NCBI RefSeq assembly: GCF_050624435.1
Contig: NC_134536.1
Span: 130,456,758-130,520,757, forward strand
Reading direction: 5' to 3'
From: Tenrec ecaudatus
Taxonomy: Eukaryota > Chordata > Mammalia > Afrosoricida > Tenrecidae
DNA: 64,000 nucleotides
Part shown: positions 21,601 to 32,290 of the stretch, one piece after another
How the letters are laid out: each line of letters starts with the position of its first letter
Position numbering within the stretch: the first letter of the stretch is position 1
Notes under the pieces: model-generated
The model's database searches: none
What the model was told of the DNA's origin: nothing
What the model saw: the letters and a program-made list of their open reading frames with translations, nothing else
Translations under genes and position numbers: made by a program

Positions 21601-22029
21601 TGGGCTGTTCGGCCCCCGCTTTCCACTCCGACGGGATGCTACTTTTCTGGCATGCGCATGATGGGCTCAGTCACGTGACTTTCTTTGGCCCAGTGGCATG
21701 TCCTTGGACATGGTGAGAGCTTAGGCTTTCAATCGGTTCTGCGATTGCCCTGGTCTCTTGAGCTCCTAGGATGGCCTCCTGGGTCCACGGAGGTGTGGAG
21801 ACAGGTGCACAGGGCTGAACCCAACCCAAGCTGTCAGTGAGCACACACAGGCTTACTGTTGTCAGCCCCCGAGCGCTCATGTTCTGTAAGGCAGCCTTTG
21901 GGTGGGGTTAGCTCACCAACACTGCCTCCAGCTCATCTCCCGATGGGTCTCCATCCACCTACCTCCCAGCCCGTTTCCAACCACTCAGTCCCAAAAACCA
22001 GTCCACTCAGCAGCCCCCACCGCTTAGCA

Positions 22030-22280
22030 GTTTTCTCACTTCCACTCAGCTGGCTGAGCATGTGACATTCCGTCACCGTCCTCCTCTCTGGAATGCCGAT
22101 GGACCTCCCCTTTCAACCAGTCTATTCCAGTCTTGCTCATCCTTCAAAAGACAATCCACAGACCACCTTCCCTGGGGAGGCCTCCTCGAATGCCCACTGC
22201 TATGTACCCTAGGGCAAGCTCCCTCTCCTGGCCTCTTTGCAAACTGCCCATCTGTGTTGCTCGTGGGATGCTGAGCACAC
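22030..22280 (+). mobile_element. L2 LINE 3' end, sense
   Basis: 'ctcatccttcaaaagacaat', 'accaccttccctggggaggc', 'ctgtgttgctcgtgggatgc' fit the L2 3'-UTR order. Confidence 0.6.
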
Positions 22281-23150
22281 GAGGACCAGCATCGGCCGGG
22301 GCTTAACCTTTCCAGAGGACGCGTGATGTCCTTCCTCATGAGCCACGAGCTTTCTGCTGAGCAGGGAATGGATACCTGGTAGAAGAAGGAAAAGATGCTA
22401 CTAACTGATGATAGCACCTGGGTCAAACCCTTGACTTCCTGGAAATTGGGGCATCTGCTTCAGGCCCCACCTTGAAGTTACAAAGGCAGAGAACATTACC
22501 GACCCAGCAAGAGAGGACGTGTCTGCCTCATGGGGCCCGGGAGTCCCAACTCTGTCCCTTTCCCTTCGCTGGGTCTACCCCCAAATGCTATCATGACTAT
22601 CATGCGGTGATGACTTCCGAGATTGACGGACATCAGCTTTGCAGCCAGAATCTTGCTTGAGCTCTTGCTTGCCTCCCTTCTCGTCTTCCCATGGGTGCCC
22701 GGTGCTTCCAGTGTCATACAGGTGTTTGATGTCTGAAAGATGGGAGGTTGGGTTGGAAAGTCCTTTCTTTTTCAGTACTTTTGGGCCCAGTGTTCCCCGG
22801 AGTTCAGAAACATCTAAAATCTCCAACGTGAACTATTTTGGGCTTGGAGTGATGGTGGCAAGACTAGTATCTTTTGCAAAAAGAGGGGCCAGTTGGCCCA
22901 TCTCTGTTGTTTGGAGGGGGCTCTCCAAATAGGCAAGGGGGCATCCATTAGAAAGTCCCCTTTTTAAAATAGAATTTCTCCCCACTCTTAACGGCCACCC
23001 AATGCAAAAAAAAATTTTTTTTTTTAAACATGTAAAACTCTGGGGTTCAAAAGCCCCTCTTTTCAAACTCAGCCACTCTTTTGGAGCGATAAGCACACAC
23101 TCCCCCTTGCTAAGGAATTTGGGTGGGTGACAGACAATGGGCTGAGGGGA
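22281..23150. other. Unassigned DNA
   Basis: No recognised element except an A/T homopolymer junction at about 23007-23026. No gene evidence. Confidence 0.45.
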
Positions 23151-23228
23151 AGGGCATTTGCTTAAGGTCAAACTGGCACAGGTAGGCTGGTGGCAGAGTG
23201 GGAGCTCAAATCCAAGCCTTGTGAAGGT
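23150..23228 (-). mobile_element. MIR fragment, antisense
   Basis: 'ttgcttaaggtcaaactggc', 'tggcagagtgggagctcaaa', 'tccaagcc'. Confidence 0.65.
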
Positions 23229-23474
23229 GAATTCAAGGGCGGGGCGTCTCATTCTGTATTTCCATCTAAGAACCCGTGACATAGAGCAGCCCAGTGTGTT
23301 GGGGTGGCCTTTTGTGGGCCACCCTATGCAGCTCTCAGCCCAAGATCCATACTCCTTCCCAGGGGGTCAGAAAGGGAAGGTACTGTGGCAACCTTAGGAG
23401 GAGAGAGACCCATTTTGAAGAGTTGGCCTTGAGTACAAACACTGATGCATTTGCACGATGATGTTGGTGAGACT

Positions 23475-23690
23475 ATGGAAAGGGCCATGGTGTCATATGG
23501 TTCCATGCTGGGCTGCGATCTGAAAGGTAGGCAGTTCAAAACCACCAGCTCTTCCGAGAAGGAAGACGGCAGCTTTCTGCCCCCATCAACAGTGAAAGTC
23601 TTGGACACTCACTAGGGCAGTTCTACCCTGCCCTATAGGATCGCTATGAGTCGGCACCAACTCGATGGCAATGACTTTGGTTTTTGGTTT
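23475..23690 (+). mobile_element. AfroSINE, sense, with intact 3' tail
   Basis: Head 'ctgcgatctgaaaggtaggc', 'agttcaaaaccaccagctct'; body 'ctaccctgccctataggatc'; tail 'gctatgagtcggcaccaact', 'cgatggcaatgactttggtt'. The tail is a good example of the segment shared with RTE 3' ends. Confidence 0.93.
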
Positions 23691-23692
23691 GG

Positions 23693-23925
23693 GTATCTTC
23701 TAAGAAGTACAGCCAGAATGCTCTTTAGAGGCCCAGATGGCGAGACTTCATCTCGTGTCCTTTGGACAGGAGAGGCCACTCTCTGGAGAAGGACATCATG
23801 CTTGGTAAAGTGGAGGGGCAGCAGAAAGAGGAAGGCAGATTGACGGGTGTGGGGGCAGCCACAATGGGCTGAACCCCGGGTTGCTGGGTGGAAATACCTA
23901 AGGGCAAAAGCAGCAACAACTCCGT
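23693..23925 (+). mobile_element. RTE-type LINE 3' ORF2 fragment
   Basis: 'gaagtacagccagaatgctc', 'ccagatggcgagacttcatc', 'gagaaggacatcatgcttgg', 'gcagaaagaggaaggcagat'. The encoded stretch corresponds to the C-terminus of a BovB-like ORF2. Frame-broken, with no catalytic domain. Confidence 0.85.
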
Positions 23926-24339
23926 CCGGTGTTGGCAGACCCAGGTCTTGGGGAACTAAACTCCCCCTGAAGGGGAGCGTAAGAGAGGCGTGTGGAGAGA
24001 TGGGGCTTGAGAAAGTGAGGCTGGGGATCCAGTGTCTTTATTCCATTCTGCAGGGAAGGCATTTCGCCTCTTTGGTGGAATGCAACTGGGCACCAATCAA
24101 CGAGGCGGAGGTGGTGAGTGTTGAATCTATAGGAGTCATAGTTCCCAGGGCGCTCCTGGGGCCCACCTGAGCCCCTAGCTTCAGGATTTATGCCTTTGTG
24201 GGGCCTCCGTAGGGCCCTGCCTCCTAACTCACCTCACAGGATTATTTATTCACACGATGTCCGCTGAGAGGGTTGGGAGCCATTTCAGCTCTGGTGGAGC
24301 ACCCAGGGGAGCAAGTGAGGGCTGGGGATAGGACAAGAG

Positions 24340-24393
<54 letters not shown>
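24340..24393. repeat. (CA)n microsatellite
   Basis: About 26 CA units preceded by gcgcgc. Confidence 0.97.
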
Positions 24394-24396
<3 letters not shown>

Positions 24397-24399
24397 CCC

Positions 24400-25095
24400 A
24401 CAGCTGTGCTGCGACAATAAACCCACAGCCCCCAACTTTGGCCCAAGAGCCCAGTCTAGGGAATTGTGGAGGTTATTTTAAGATTATTTCCACGTCCTTA
24501 TCTCCCCTGCCTCCATCCAACAAACAGTCAGACAGAAAAACAAACAGGCCTTCAGCCGGGGCTGTTCTCACACAGAGGCAGGCTCGCTCTTCTCTTCCTC
24601 CAGCTCCAGGTTCCCCTGCCCCCACCCCCACCAAATCCCTCCAAGCAGGGCCCCTGGGACCCCACACAACCTCATGCCCATTCTGAAAACTGCCTCCCCC
24701 ACTTGCCTGTTCCTCCTGGCTGGGCCTTGGGACAGGGTGGGAGAGAGAGGATAGGGTTTGCAAACATGTTTGGAGCATGTCAGTGACAGAGAATGGAACT
24801 TTTCCGTGAACTCTTTGACGCTCCCTCCTGCTTGCTGGCAAGGTGCCCTCCCAATACCCCCCCTCCCAGCCCAACTCCTCATCCCGGCCATCTGACTCAG
24901 ATGGATGCAGGGCCATGAGTATACGGAAACCTCCCAGAAAGATTCAACTCCAGGCTTCAGATTAGACAGTGCCCAAACAGGATATAAGGGGTCCCGAAGG
25001 GAGGGTGGTGTCTGTGGGTGCCCAGCCCAGGTGGTGAAGGGGGATGAACTTGCAGAACCAGAATTGTGAGGCACTCACTCTGTCAACACATGTTT
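24400..25095. other. Unassigned DNA
   Basis: No recognised element or exon structure. Confidence 0.45.
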
Positions 25096-25097
25096 AC

Positions 25098-25375
25098 CAG
25101 GGACCAGGTGTGGCCTCCAGGTGGAAGGCGCTCCTTCTCTGTGGGAGACCTAGGTTCGATTCCTGTCCAACGCATCTGTTCGAGAAAGCTTGCCTGTTGC
25201 TGGATGGGGAACGGGTGTGAGAGGGGCTGGGAGACTAAAATGGACTAGGAGAAAAGACCCAGTGATCATCCTCCAAACATCAGCCAATGAAAATGCTACG
25301 GGGCACAGGAATTGGACCCGTCGTGCAGGGGGTCACCATCAGGTGGGGGCTTGCTCCACGGCCACAAGACTGCCA
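25098..25375 (+). mobile_element. tRNA-headed SINE, long-body variant
   Basis: A near-perfect RNA polymerase III B box, ggttcgattcc, lies at about 25153-25163 with an A-box-like 'tggcctccaggtgg' upstream. The body has 'gagactaaaatggactagga', 'catcagccaatgaaaatgct', 'acggggcacaggaa' and a tail 'agggggtcaccatcaggtgg'. The same body words recur at 49050-49250, so this is a second SINE type rather than the standard AfroSINE. Confidence 0.65.
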
Positions 25376-25377
25376 CC

Positions 25378-25558
25378 GTCATCACCGCTGTTGAGTTGGG
25401 ACCCTCTCGGGTAGGGTAAAACTGGCCCTCTGGGTCTCTGAGACTGTTACTCTTTACACAAAGCCTCCATCTTTCTCCCTCCGAGTGGCTGGTAGTTTCG
25501 AACTGCTGACCTTGGTGTTAGCAGCCCAACTCGTAAACCACTGTGTCCACCAGGCCTC
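25378..25558 (-). mobile_element. AfroSINE, antisense
   Basis: 'accgctgttgagttgggacc', 'tgggtctctgagactgttac', 'cgagtggctggtagtttcga', 'actgctgaccttggtgttag'. Head-to-head with the preceding SINE. Confidence 0.9.
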
Positions 25559-25589
25559 CAAGAGACTGCTCTGGGCACCCCAGATAATA

Positions 25590-26070
25590 GATGAAACAGA
25601 CAGCTCAGCCTGGCCCGTCCTGGGGGATCAATTCTAATGAGGGAGAGTCAACACACAAGTCAACTATGAAATAAGCAAGACAGCAGCAGGTTGTGCGGAG
25701 AGCGACAGATACTAAAAAAAGGAAAAAGGGGGCATGTGGATGTGGAAAGAGATCCGTCTTCCAAGCCAAGAGGTTCAGGGAAGGCCTTGCCAAGGAAGTG
25801 ACCTTGGATTGAAAATCTGCAGCAGAGCAATAACCAAGGTGTGATCAGAGGAAAAACTTCCAAAGCAGAGGGAGCAGCCTGCGGGTTCTGGCAGGCCTAC
25901 CCCGGTAATGGACTGAGGGAAGGTTCTGTGAGACTGGGGGCAATGAGACAGGAAAGAGGGAGACCGGCAGCAGAGAGGGAGGGCCTAGGATTCTTAGAAC
26001 TGGCTCTGGCCAGTTAGGATTTCATCCCAAACAAAATGTGAAGTGCTTGGAAAGACAAAACCAAGGAGTC
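25590..26070 (-). mobile_element. L2 LINE, antisense
   Basis: 'caattctaatgagggagagt', 'ttcagggaaggccttgccaa', 'gaagtgaccttggattgaaa', 'gaactggctctggccagtta' follow the reverse-complement L2 3' end. Confidence 0.6.
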
Positions 26071-26569
26071 TGCAATTTGTGGAGGGTGGAAGGAAACTTC
26101 TGGAGAGGTTTCCTTTGAGCTGGGGTGGCCTATCAATGGGTGCCCTGCATCCATCTGGAGGGCTGGGTTTCTTCTTACCAAGACCATCAACAGGACTGGG
26201 TTCCCCCACTCCCTCCCCTTCATCTCCTCCCTACTCTCTAATCCCCCCCAGGGCCCCCCATGCCTCTCCCCTGCCCTCACTCCCCACCTTTTCATATCCC
26301 TCACCTGGCCATTCAGGTGTGGAGCCTCTGCTCAGCCTTCCCATCTGACTCAGGTCAGGCAGGGCCTCTGCAGGCCGATCTGGACTCTGGGGCTCTTTGG
26401 GCAGTGTCAAAGCAAAGGCAGCCATGGCCCTGTCAGGTCAAGGTGTGACCCCAGGCCTCCCAGGCCAGCCTGCAGCCCTGATCTGAGTCCTGGAGCCCTT
26501 TCTCCCATATGCCCCCCACCCCTGTCCCTCTGCCCAGTCCCACCCTGTGTCTCTTTCTTCTGATTCCAG

Positions 26570-26673
26570 TGCAACTGGACCCTGAGAGTGCCGGACCGTC
26601 CAACAAGCCTTCCGGCAGGGACGAAGCACTCCTGAGGAAGCTTGCTGATTTGGAGTTTGGGGATGTTTCATAG
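26570..26673 (+). CDS. Possible terminal coding exon (low confidence)
   Basis: A strong acceptor-like sequence, 'ctctttcttctgattccag', ends at 26569. Reading from 26572 gives 33 codons to the stop at 26671-26673. The peptide begins QLDPESAG, ends LADLEFGDVS, and contains a charged stretch RDEALLRKLADLE that could be helical. I do not recognise the protein. A 33-codon open stretch after an AG is not rare by chance, and no upstream exon or polyadenylation signal was established. It might be a real 3' exon, an alternative exon, or coincidence. Confidence 0.2.
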
Positions 26674-27280
26674 GAATGGACATCGTCTGCCTGGGGAGTT
26701 GGGGGTCGGAGGGTGGGCCTTCAGGCCTTCAGTGACCATTTGGCCTTTGTGTTTCCCAGTTGGGGAGAGGCAGGAGGCAGGGTCTGGGTAGCTTGATAGA
26801 GAGTCTGTGAATGGGAAGTTGGGGTTCAGAGAGGCTGTTGTCCTCACCCCAATTGGCAGCTCTCTGCTTCCAAGGTCTCAGGCAGGCCTTCAGAGGTGGT
26901 CCTGGAGTTGGGGTGCAGAGACCCTGCTCTTAGGCAAACCCCTCTCTTCAGTCTCTCCCTCCCTGCTGGGTTCTGGCCTCCACCTGAATTGCAGCTGCAA
27001 GGAAGGTGCCCTGAAGTCATCTCATTCCAGGGGACCCTGGGGACCCTGCAATCCCAGCACTATCCAGTGTGATGGCAGCAGTTTCTGGGGCTCCTTCCAG
27101 GGGCCATTCTTGACTCCCCTGGCCCCGCATCAACAGACAGGGGCCCCTTAGGGGTTACCCCCTCCCCCCCACCCCACCCCAGCCCAGCAGAAAGCCAATG
27201 GTTGTTCTTCATGAAACCATTTCCCCAAAGCCCGGCAGGGATTCCAAGCACCCTGGCTGAGGGCCCCCTCTCCCCTCCTC
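26674..27280. other. Unassigned DNA upstream of the CpG island
   Basis: No repeat recognised. The 114-codon open frame at 26807-27151 has no recognisable features and I leave it uncalled. Confidence 0.45.
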
Positions 27281-27284
27281 CGCT

Positions 27285-27790
27285 CTACCTCCCTCCGCCT
27301 GCGCCCCAGAGCTCCCAGCGAGTTCTTCCGACAGCCCCGCGCTCCTGCCCAGTGACTAATCCCACAGGTTGAGCAACCGGCTGGCCCTGGCGCCCAGGAG
27401 CCGGCGGGTCATTCCCCCTGGGCGCGCGCCGTGCCCCGGCCTTGAACTTGCCCGGCCCCGCGCCGACCCCGCTCTCTCGCTCGCTCGCTCGCCTACTGAT
27501 GGCCCCGCCGGCCCGTGCCCCACTATCCCCGCGCCCTGCGCCTGCTGGCCCGGGCTGACCCCTAGCAGGCGGGTGTCGCATGGCCTTCGCTCGGGAGCCC
27601 CCACGTTCTCTAGGTTAAGAAAGGTGGGCGTCCCACCCAGATTCGGGTAGGGAGGCTGGGGGGAGAGGGGCACCCGCGGCGAAAGGTTTGCCCTCTCTGC
27701 ACGCTGCGCGCGCTCAGACAGCGCCAAGGTTGGGAAGCGTTCGGGGCTGGGGTGCCGCCCCGCACTCTCGGGGATCCCCACTTCCCCCGC
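27285..27790. promoter_or_regulatory. CpG island
   Basis: The only stretch in the window with dense, undepleted CpG: 'ggcgcgcgccgtgccccggc', 'cgcgccgaccccgctctctc', 'gctcgctcgctcgcc', 'tgcgcgcgctcagacagcgc'. There is no transposon signature. CpG islands usually mark promoters, so a transcription start for a coding or non-coding RNA is possible here. Direction and transcript are not determined. The 'gactaatcccac' at 27353 is an OTX/PITX-type homeodomain word. Confidence 0.75.
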
Positions 27791-27959
27791 CCCTCTCTCA
27801 TCTTCTACTTTCTGCTTCTCGTTGCTGTTTCTTCACCTGTCCGGATATCGGCGCCCACCACTCTGTCTGTCTGTCTGTCGGTGTCACCGGCGGTCTCTCT
27901 CCCTTACCCACGGTGTTTAATTGTTTCTCCCCCCCACACCCCCAGCGAGCTCCGCGCCA

Positions 27960-28345
27960 GGCTCTCCGGCCGTTAAACTCTGCCATCCCCACTCTGCCTG
28001 TGTAATTTAAAGCCATAGTTAAATTATGACTTCTCCAGACCTGTTGTGGCACCTCCGCCTAAGCCTAATTAAATGATCACATCCATTCTGAAGGCAGCGC
28101 GCTCCCCCTCCAACGTTAATTACAACATAAGAGGCTTTAATGGCCCGCCTCACCTCCAGCTCCTGGAAAGAAAGGTCAGGCGATTAATTTTCGTCATTAA
28201 TCTTTTCCCAATGTGGACACTGTGCTGTCACCCGAGCCTATTAAACCCCCTTGGTCCCCCCTTCCAGCCTCTCTGGCCCCACGCCCCTCCCCCGCCCCCC
28301 ATGAGTGACTGCAGAGAAGAAAATATTTAAGAATCACTTTGTCTC
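27960..28345. promoter_or_regulatory. AT-rich homeodomain-site cluster beside the CpG island
   Basis: Unique sequence with TAATTA at 28066-28071 and 28117-28122 and ATTAAT at 28183-28188 and 28196-28201, plus 'gccatagttaaattatgac' and 'ttttcccaatgtggacactg'. Four such cores in about 140 bp of otherwise GC-rich DNA, next to a CpG island, look like a developmental enhancer or proximal regulatory block. Conservation cannot be tested here. Confidence 0.5.
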
Positions 28346-28845
28346 CTTGGGTTGTTTTTTTTTTTTCTCTTCCCCTTTTTTTCCTTTCCTGGAGACAGAT
28401 CCTCCTGGATGGTCTTGGGGACTGGGGGTGGGGCTGGGGCAGGGGCACCAAGTTTGTTCCTTGAGGTTCAGGGTCATCCCTCTGAGGACCCTCCGTGCAT
28501 TCTATGCTAGGACTTCCGGAAGCAGGCTGGAAGCAGTCCTGGGAGGGAAAGGCTGTCTCCGTGGGTGCAGGCCCTGTGGGGACAGGCTGACACTTGTCCG
28601 GGCCTCCGCCTGAAAAACCGCTAGGAGCGTCTCCACACCTTGGCCTTCATGACCCAGGTCATAGGATGTGGTGGGTAGTTGCTGGCCATGTGACTGGCCG
28701 CCCTGGGTCAGGCAGGGATTTTCTGCGGTGGCCTGGGTTTCTGCCCTTTCCTTAGGCTTCCCCCCCTGGCCTGCAGCTCAGCTCCGTCGTCACATGGGGT
28801 ATTTCTGCAGTTGCACAGGGCTAAGCAATAGCCACTGGGGGTGGG

Positions 28846-28891
28846 TGGGTGGTGGTGGTGGTGGTGGTGTGTGTGTGTGTGTGTGTGTGTG
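28846..28891. repeat. (GGT)n(GT)n compound microsatellite
   Basis: Seven ggt units run directly into about eleven gt units. Confidence 0.95.
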
Positions 28892-28899
28892 ATAATTCC

Positions 28900-29430
28900 A
28901 GACCCTTCCCCCCTCAGGACAGTGCTCCCCAAGGTGGGTGATGGTCTTTGGAGCTGCTGGGCTTCTTCTGAGTGAGGGGACCTTGGTGGAGAGCGGAGCA
29001 GGGTGGGGCTGTAGACAGAACAGAAGGGGCCTGGAAGGCTGAGGGGACCTGGAGGCAGGCTCCCTCAGCACCCCGCATGCTAACAGCAGACCCAGAAAGA
29101 GAGAATGAAGGCGAGGCGTGTGAGCAGGCTCTCTGCAGACAGCTTTTATTCCGATCTCAGAATTTATTTGATTTAAAAATCTAATCCGGAAGGGGGTCCC
29201 CGAGAAGTCAAGGGAGTGAGGTTCATCCAGGAGGTGCTTAGAACTGCTAGGGGTGCAAGCATGAGATACAGCAGAAGGGTGGGGTTGGCTCCGGCCCAGG
29301 CGGTCCCTGGGGGCAGTACCAGGGGCCCCCACCAGGGGGTCAAGATGGAATCAAAACCAAACCTTTGCCCTTGAGGCCATTCCAAGGCACGGTGACATCA
29401 TGTGTTACAGAGGGGAGGCAAACTTCATTG
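28900..29430. other. Unassigned DNA with a small AT-rich island
   Basis: Mostly GC-rich. 'cttttattccgatctcagaa' with 'tttatttgatttaaaaatct' (29140-29182) is a short AT-rich island of unknown role. Confidence 0.4.
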
Positions 29431-29439
29431 GGGGGAGGG

Positions 29440-29540
29440 GGGCTTGTCTTGGCTTTCATGTTTGTGGAAGTAGATTGCCAGGCCTTTTCTTCTGTGGTCC
29501 CAAGTTGCCAAATTTTAGCTTAGAAGTTGGGTGCAAGTAG
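29440..29540 (-). mobile_element. AfroSINE-like fragment, antisense
   Basis: 'ggaagtagattgccaggcct' with 'tttcttctgtggtcccaag' matches the middle of older AfroSINE variants only. Confidence 0.45.
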
Positions 29541-29670
29541 TTGTGGTACAAGTCATTTGCACCACTCAGAGGCCCAGGGTAATGATTAGAGGGTGACAAA
29601 ACCAGTGGGGCGGGGGATGGGGTATTAGTTCCTGGAGGGTAGGGCCCAGCCACTTCAATGTTTGGCTCCC

Positions 29671-29866
29671 ACCGACTGTCACCGAAGTCAGTCAATTCTG
29701 ACTCAGAGTGGCCCTGTAGGGCAGAGCCGAACTGCTTGTGTGGTTAATCTTTACGGGAGAGAGCAGACAGCCTCATCTTTCTCCTGCAGAGCGGCTGGTG
29801 GGGTTGAATCACTGACCTTGCTGTTAGCAGCCGGGTGCTTAACCCACGCCCCCACCAGGGTTCCTT
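29671..29866 (-). mobile_element. AfroSINE, antisense
   Basis: 'accgaagtcagtcaattctg', 'gccctgtagggcagagccga', 'ctcctgcagagcggctggtg', 'ttaacccacgcccccaccag'. Confidence 0.92.
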
Positions 29867-30480
29867 CTCTCGAGCTCAGACCGGCCACACTCCCCAGTGT
29901 CCTGGTAGCGCACACACGGCTCCCTGTTCTCACTGCACGCACATGCATCCACACCGCCTGAGCAAGGAGACCCAGCCGCCCCCACTGTCCACAGCTGAAG
30001 ACAAGCAAGAACCCCCTGGGAGTGGCCCTGCTTAGAACACGGAATCACTGTCCCCAGGAAAGGTGCATGAGCCAACCCCCCCTGAACCCCAACACACATT
30101 TCTGGTTTTAGGCTCAAAGTGGTCAAACAGGGGAGGGAGAATCCAATCCAATCGAACGTGTGCCTTCCCATTCTGGACTGGGCCAGGGGCAGACAGGGTC
30201 TGCTGCTTACAAAAGAGACTCGGGAGACCCTATCCAGGGCCGCAAGGCTGGTAAGACCCGAAGCACGGGCCTCTGGAAAGAGGGAACTTCGAGGAAACCC
30301 AAGAAGAGTTGGCCGGGACCCAGGTGGCTTAGATCACCTCCATCTCCCCAAAGTCTCCTACTGACATCTGCCACGGGGTGGGTGCCTGCATCTTCCTGCA
30401 GCCCAGCAGAAAACCGCCATCCGGAGTCAGTCCCTCCTCTGACCCCCCCCTCCCTCCCCAACCCCACCCCAAGGACATTG
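29867..30480. other. Unassigned DNA
   Basis: No element recognised; ordinary GC-rich sequence. Confidence 0.4.
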
Positions 30481-30499
30481 GGGACATCACGTCCGCAGA

Positions 30500-31060
30500 G
30501 CCCTGCACAGTGGATAATAATAATTAATAACCATTAGGAACAATAAGGAGGCTACCAGTGCCCAGTCAGCCCAATGTGCTGCTGCGGCTGTTTCTTTCTT
30601 CTTCTCCCCCCTTTTTCCCACTTTAATGAAAACAATGATTTGACTTTGAAGAAAGTGACTTTTTTAAAGTGAAAGCTGGATTGAGTCTCCCTGCCACGTC
30701 CCCCTCCCTTGCCTGCTGCCCCCCTTCGCTTCCCCAGCTCCTCCTTCCATCTTGCCCCCTCCCCATTTTTTTCTCTCTCCCCTTTTTCCTTTTCTTTTAA
30801 TACTCTGCGTTCTATCATGCAAATCCCCTTTCAAATTATGAGAGTATTAGAGCCATCAACGGTAATGTCACCGCCACAAAATGAGAGTGGGGACTTAAGC
30901 ACCTAACGAACAATGAAATGTGCGAGCCCTGGGACAGGACAATTAAGAACTGGGCTTAGCCAGCCAGGGAAATTTATTGCTATCAAATCCATATTTCTAT
31001 TTTCCCCCTGAACAGTAACCTATTTGAATATGATTAAAGGTTTCATTACGGCAGAGAGAA
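30500..31060. promoter_or_regulatory. Candidate conserved non-coding block with octamer site
   Basis: Two parts separated by a pyrimidine tract. Part one, 30510-30700, has 'ggataataataattaataac' and 'ttaatgaaaacaatgatttg'. Part two, 30800-31055, has a consensus POU octamer ATGCAAAT at 30818-30825, 'caaattatgagagtattaga', 'acaattaagaactgggctta' and 'ttgaatatgattaaaggttt'. No repeat structure. It resembles a long developmental enhancer; inferred. Confidence 0.45.
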
Positions 31061-31289
31061 AGGCCCGTGTCCCGCGGTTCCCTGTGAGCTCACAAACACG
31101 GGCGCGGAGCTGGGGTGCCCTGTGAGGATGTGGGTGGGAGTCAGCGGGGAGGGGAAGGTCAGGAGGACCCCCAAACTCAACATCAGGGGGCTGGCTTCCT
31201 GTGAAGATGGGCCTGGTGGTGGCCTGGGCATGGGGGCTGAGAGTCCCTGGATGCCTGGCTCTTGGCAGAAGGTGCCCGGAGGTTCCCCT

Positions 31290-31350
31290 GGCAGAGCAGG
31301 AGACAGAGGCTCTGAGAGGCTACTAGGCTGAGCAACTTGGTGACAGCCTC
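31290..31350 (-). mobile_element. MIR-like remnant, antisense
   Basis: 'agacagaggctctgagaggc' and 'tgagcaacttggtgacag' suggest a short antisense MIR; weak. Confidence 0.35.
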
Positions 31351-31366
31351 CCAAACGGGGAAGGGG

Positions 31367-31578
31367 GAGCCACAGTAACTGAAAGGTCGGCAGTTTGAAC
31401 CCACCAGCTCCTCTGTGGGAGTAAGCTGTGGAGGGCTGCGTTCCTAGAAATCATAGCCTGGGACCCCCTGCATATGCTCCCAGCGCATGGCGACCCAATG
31501 GGGCATTCTACTCTTCCCACGGGGTCACGGTGAGTTGGAATAGACTCACCCAGTGGCAATGAATTTGACTTTTTTTTC
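31367..31578 (+). mobile_element. AfroSINE, sense
   Basis: 'ggagccacagtaactgaaag', 'gtcggcagtttgaacccacc', 'cattctactcttcccacggg', 'gagttggaatagactcaccc', tail 'gtggcaatgaatttgac'. Confidence 0.9.
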
Positions 31579-32109
31579 TCTCTAGATATAAGGTTGGGTC
31601 TAAAGCCAGTATCAGTCTCCCCTTCCTGCCTCCTTCCTTCTTTTTGCATTCTCTTCCCTTCCCTCCTCATCTCCCTCTGTCCTTTCTTCCTACCCCTTTC
31701 CCTTGTGCATGCACACGGGCACACATCACCACCATCACCCCGGGGTGCAGTGCTCTAGCGATAAACTCAGGGGCCACCCCTGCCAGGGCAAACGGGAGCT
31801 CTGGTTGGGGAGCTGAGACAGAGGAGGCGGAGAACAGCTGGAGACGGCGCATCAGGCTGGATGTCCAATTGAGTGTCTGTCCTGAAGAGGCTCGGATGGG
31901 TTAGGAGAGGCCAGCCCGGGCTGGAGTAGCCATCACAGGATGTGTGACACAGACGGATGGCAGTGTGTCCTGCCCCAGAAGTCTGCACACGATCACCCCA
32001 TTCCACGGCAGGGCTTTCGGGAGAGCTGGCTCCAGCCCCTTCCTGCTTCCTCAACCAAGAATGATGTGAATGATTCTAATCAGGACCCCACTCCCGTCCG
32101 GTTGAGTAT

Positions 32110-32290
32110 CAGCTGTAGTTTGTAAAGAGCTTTTATACCCCTGTTCGGATGAAATCCTCAGGAGAGCCCTTTACAGGAGATGCATGGCATTCAGAGAGGT
32201 CAAATCACTTGCCCAAGGTCACACCGGTGATACAACGGCAGAGCTGGAAGTTGAACCCAGGCCTGTCTGGCTCTAAACCCCATGTTCACA
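32110..32290 (-). mobile_element. MIR SINE, antisense
   Basis: 'gtaaagagcttttatacccc', 'gtcaaatcacttgcccaagg', 'tcacaccggtgatacaacgg', 'cagagctggaagttgaaccc'. Confidence 0.85.

Noticed and set aside
22997..23030. Retroposon poly(A)/poly(T) junction
   Set aside because: An A-run meets a T-run without flanking duplications or a recognisable element.
25153..25163. tRNA gene suggested by a perfect B box
   Set aside because: There is no cloverleaf and the downstream SINE body shows it is a tRNA-derived SINE head.
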